From a bacterium (lineage in GTDB: Bacteria; Pseudomonadota; Gammaproteobacteria; Burkholderiales; Methylophilaceae): a DNA stretch of 8,931 nucleotides. Position numbers and translations under genes: made by a program. This document shows positions 6,658 through 8,931 of the stretch, in pieces. Location: NCBI GenBank assembly GCA_027310505.1, contig DAIDAS010000060.1:1-8931 (forward strand). Reading direction: 5' to 3'. Each line of letters starts with the position of its first letter. Position 1 is the stretch's first letter. Below the pieces are notes generated by a model. The model did no database searches, was not told the origin of the DNA, and worked only from the letters and a program-made list of their open reading frames with translations.

Positions 6658-8916
6658 TCAGAACTCTTCCCATTCTTCGTCGTTAGGCAGTCTCGGTGGC
6701 TGCGGCTTGCCACGCGCCGGCTTGGGCGAAGCAATGGCCTTGGGAGCCGCTACCGTCCGTGACGCGGCAATGCGTGGTGCCGCAGACATCGAGAGCTTGA
6801 ACACCCCGACCGACTCCATCAGCGTCTGCGCCTGTTCTTCCAGCGATTCGGCGGCAGCGGCGGCTTCTTCCACCAGCGCGGCGTTCTGCTGCGTGACTTC
6901 ATCCATCTGCGTCACGGCCTGGTTGACCTGGTCGATGCCGGAACTCTGCTCCACGGATGCTGCGGTGATTTCGGCCATGATGTCGGTGACTCGCTTGACC
7001 GAGGTGACGATTTCTTCCATGGTCTTGCCGGCCTCTTCCACCAGTTTGGTGCCGCCCTCGACTTTCTCCACCGAGTCGGAAATGAGCTGTTTGATTTCTT
7101 TCGCAGCAGCGGCTGAGCGCTGCGCCAGGTTACGCACTTCACCGGCCACCACAGCGAAGCCGCGACCCTGTTCGCCAGCACGGGCGGCTTCAACCGCCGC
7201 GTTCAGCGCGAGGATGTTGGTCTGGAAGGCGATGCCGTCGATCACGCTGATGATGTCGACGATCTTGCGCGAGGATTCGTTGATGGCGGACATGGTGTGC
7301 ACCACTTCGCCCACTACGTTGCCACCCTTGACCGCCACGCCGGAAGCCGCTGCTGCCATCTGGTTGGCCTGCTTGGCGTTCTCGGCGTTCTGCTTCACGG
7401 TCGAAGCCAGCTGTTCCATGCTGGACGCAGTTTCTTCCAGGCTGGAGGCCTGCTCTTCGGTGCGCTGCGAGAGATCGGTGTTGCCGGCGGCGATTTCCTT
7501 GGCTGCGGTGTTGATCGAATCGGTGGCTGTCTTGATCTGTTCGATCAGGCTGCGCAGGTTCTCGACGGTGGCGTTGGAGTCATCCTTCAACTGGCCGAAG
7601 GTGCCGAAGTATTCGTTGACGATGGTTTCGGTGAGATCGCCGCGTGACAGCGCATTGAGCATGCGCACCACCTCGTTGAGGCCGACTTCGCTGGTGTCCA
7701 TGAGCTTGTTCATGCCTTCGCCCAGCGACTTGAAGAACCCTTCCTTGCCGGCAAGATCGATGCGATTGGTGAAATCGCCCATCACGGCGGCTTCCACCAG
7801 GTTTTCAACTTCCTTCTCGACGGCAACTTCGATGGTGCGGTCGTTCCACTCCACTACGCTGCCCAGGCGCTCGCCCTGCTCGTTGATGACCGGGTTGGCG
7901 GAAAGTGCGAACGTGCGGCCGCCGACCGTGATCTGGGTCTTGTAATTGGAATTGAAGGTGCCCAGCATGCTGCGTTGATGCGCCGGATTCTTGTGGAACT
8001 GGTCGATGTTGGCGCCCAGCAGGCGGGATACGTTGAAGGTTGGCAGCACCTTGCGCAGATCCGGTTCGGCGCGGGTCAGCATCTCGACCACGGACTTGTT
8101 CAGGTAGATGATGTTGAGGTCGTTGTCGGCAATCATAACATTGGTCGCGACGTTGTCCAGGGCAATCTTGATGCGCAGGTTCTCGTTAGCCATCCGGCGT
8201 TCGCGCTCCTCGACCGCCAGCTTCTCGGTCAGGTCCACCCATTCGGCGACGGAGCCCATGCGCTCCCCCTTGTCGTTGATGACCGGATTGGCGGTGACTT
8301 GCAGGGTACGCTCGCCAATCTTGAGGGTGGCGCTGTAAGAGGAGGTCAGGGTGGCGAGCAGGTTCTTCTGGTGTGACGGATTTTTGTGGAAGGTATCGAT
8401 GCTGGTGCCGACCAGCGTATCGGCGTTGAAATCAGGCAGTTGCTTGCGGATGTCAGCCTCGGCTTCCTTGAGCATCTTCTGCACCGATTTGTTGACGTAG
8501 ATGATGTTGCGATCGTTGTCCGCAATCATCGCGCCGGTGGTGACGTTGTCCAGCGCGATCTTCACGCGTACCGCTTCATTGGCGATGCGGCGCGTCTCGT
8601 TCATGTCGTAGCCGAGCTTGATCTGCACTGAACGCAAGGCTTGCAGCACCTGGCCGACCTCGTCATTGCGGCTCATATCGAAATGAACGTTCAGGTTGCC
8701 TTCCGTAACCGTGCGCAAGTGGCGGCTGGTTTCTTGCAAGGGGGTGATCAGCATGTTGCTCAGGAACCAACCGCCGCCGACTATCCCCAGCAGGATGATG
8801 GCCAGAGCGGTCAGCATGACGCCGGCACTCAAGCCCATCTTAAAAGCGGCGGCAGCCAGCAGCAGGCCCAGCAGCGGCAGGGCGAAGGCGCTCATGATCT
8901 TGCACTTGATCGACAT
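6658..8916 (-). CDS. Methyl-accepting chemotaxis protein with tandem Aer2-type PAS domains and C-terminal CheR/CheB tether
   Basis: A 752-residue receptor. Two hydrophobic segments (about 9-25 and 31-57) are split by only a few residues, so there is no periplasmic sensor domain. A HAMP domain (about 58-103) leads to PAS-1 (about 118-230) and PAS-2 (about 249-361), then HAMP-like units (about 366-460) and the cytoplasmic coiled coil. The signalling tip (about 550-602) holds the family hallmark segment ending GRGFAVVAGEVR. Perfect methylation-site patterns centre on Glu494-Glu495, Glu501-Gln502 and Glu683-Glu684. Both PAS domains keep FHKNP with a His and a Trp 49 residues later (His177/Trp226, His308/Trp357), the haem ligand and oxygen-contact spacing of Aer2. 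A Pro/Ala-rich tail (about 711-745) ends EWEEF, like the NWETF docking peptide of Tar and Tsr. I chose ATG 8914-8916; a GTG at 8923-8925 is possible, and the frame is open to the window edge, so an earlier start cannot be excluded. Confidence 0.93.
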   Translation of the reverse strand: MSIKCKIMSAFALPLLGLLLAAAAFKMGLSAGVMLTALAIILLGIVGGGWFLSNMLITPLQETSRHLRTVTEGNLNVHFDMSRNDEVGQVLQALRSVQIKLGYDMNETRRIANEAVRVKIALDNVTTGAMIADNDRNIIYVNKSVQKMLKEAEADIRKQLPDFNADTLVGTSIDTFHKNPSHQKNLLATLTSSYSATLKIGERTLQVTANPVINDKGERMGSVAEWVDLTEKLAVEERERRMANENLRIKIALDNVATNVMIADNDLNIIYLNKSVVEMLTRAEPDLRKVLPTFNVSRLLGANIDQFHKNPAHQRSMLGTFNSNYKTQITVGGRTFALSANPVINEQGERLGSVVEWNDRTIEVAVEKEVENLVEAAVMGDFTNRIDLAGKEGFFKSLGEGMNKLMDTSEVGLNEVVRMLNALSRGDLTETIVNEYFGTFGQLKDDSNATVENLRSLIEQIKTATDSINTAAKEIAAGNTDLSQRTEEQASSLEETASSMEQLASTVKQNAENAKQANQMAAAASGVAVKGGNVVGEVVHTMSAINESSRKIVDIISVIDGIAFQTNILALNAAVEAARAGEQGRGFAVVAGEVRNLAQRSAAAAKEIKQLISDSVEKVEGGTKLVEEAGKTMEEIVTSVKRVTDIMAEITAASVEQSSGIDQVNQAVTQMDEVTQQNAALVEEAAAAAESLEEQAQTLMESVGVFKLSMSAAPRIAASRTVAAPKAIASPKPARGKPQPPRLPNDEEWEEF
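7831..8565 (-). repeat. Tandem duplication encoding the two PAS domains of the receptor
   Basis: Residues about 118-231 and 249-362 of the receptor align with an exact 131-residue (393-base) period and no gap. Shared landmarks include KIALDNV, MIADND, FHKNP-x-HQ and ANPVIN. Similarity is also visible in the DNA, for example around 8100-8135 and 8493-8527, where the segment for IADND plus the following strand is nearly the same. This indicates an in-gene duplication with later divergence. Confidence 0.85.
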
Positions 8917-8931
8917 GTCGAGCACTTTCTT

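Noticed and set aside
6707..7945. Long open frame on the plus strand opposite the receptor gene (412 codons)
   Set aside because: Its Ser- and Ala-rich composition is the reverse-strand shadow of the receptor coiled coil; the minus-strand protein is clearly the real gene.
8917..8931. Extension of the receptor start to GTG 8923-8925 or beyond the window edge
   Set aside because: Not excluded, but the ATG at 8914-8916 gives the usual short receptor N-terminus (MSIK...) before the first membrane segment. The sequence upstream is not in the window.
1..8931. Mobile element, phage, CRISPR array or RNA gene
   Set aside because: No transposase or integrase coding, no direct-repeat/spacer pattern and no tRNA or rRNA-like sequence was seen; genes fill almost the whole window.

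Overview
The window carries one gene cluster, all on the minus strand, so transcription runs from the right edge to the left: chemoreceptor (MCP) -> cheR -> cheD -> hybrid sensor histidine kinase -> response regulator with an HD-GYP domain -> cheB, which is cut by the left edge. The GC-rich coding sequence, the proteobacterial forms of CheD, CheR and CheB, and the receptor type suggest a motile betaproteobacterium or close relative. This is inference; the genus cannot be told from the sequence. No transposon, phage, tRNA, rRNA or CRISPR signal was seen.

Right part (6658-8916): a membrane-anchored receptor with two closely spaced N-terminal membrane segments and almost no periplasmic loop. It then has a HAMP domain, two tandem PAS domains repeating with an exact 131-residue period, more HAMP-like segments, a canonical signalling hairpin, and a flexible tail ending EWEEF. 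Both PAS domains keep a His and a Trp 49 residues apart, as in the haem-PAS domain of Pseudomonas Aer2, so it is probably an intracellular oxygen or redox-gas sensor. The last five residues look like a CheR/CheB docking tether. A perfect 14-bp hairpin follows the gene at 6605-6638.

Middle (5040-6523): cheR and cheD overlap by 4 bases (ATGA) and supply receptor methylation and deamidation. CheR has the RGTG motif typical of tether-dependent methyltransferases, matching the receptor tail.

Left part (1-4931): a 108-base gap with two mutually exclusive inverted repeats leads into a 1048-residue hybrid kinase (REC-PAS x4-HisKA-HATPase-REC). It overlaps by 4 bases a 357-residue REC-HD-GYP protein, a predicted c-di-GMP phosphodiesterase with all key motifs. 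cheB follows after 48 bases. This two-gene module therefore sits between cheD and cheB, which are often neighbours. The simplest reading is that a receptor with full adaptation machinery is co-expressed with a phosphorelay that lowers c-di-GMP, tying taxis to the motile/sessile decision. CheA, CheW and CheY are not in the window and may lie outside it.
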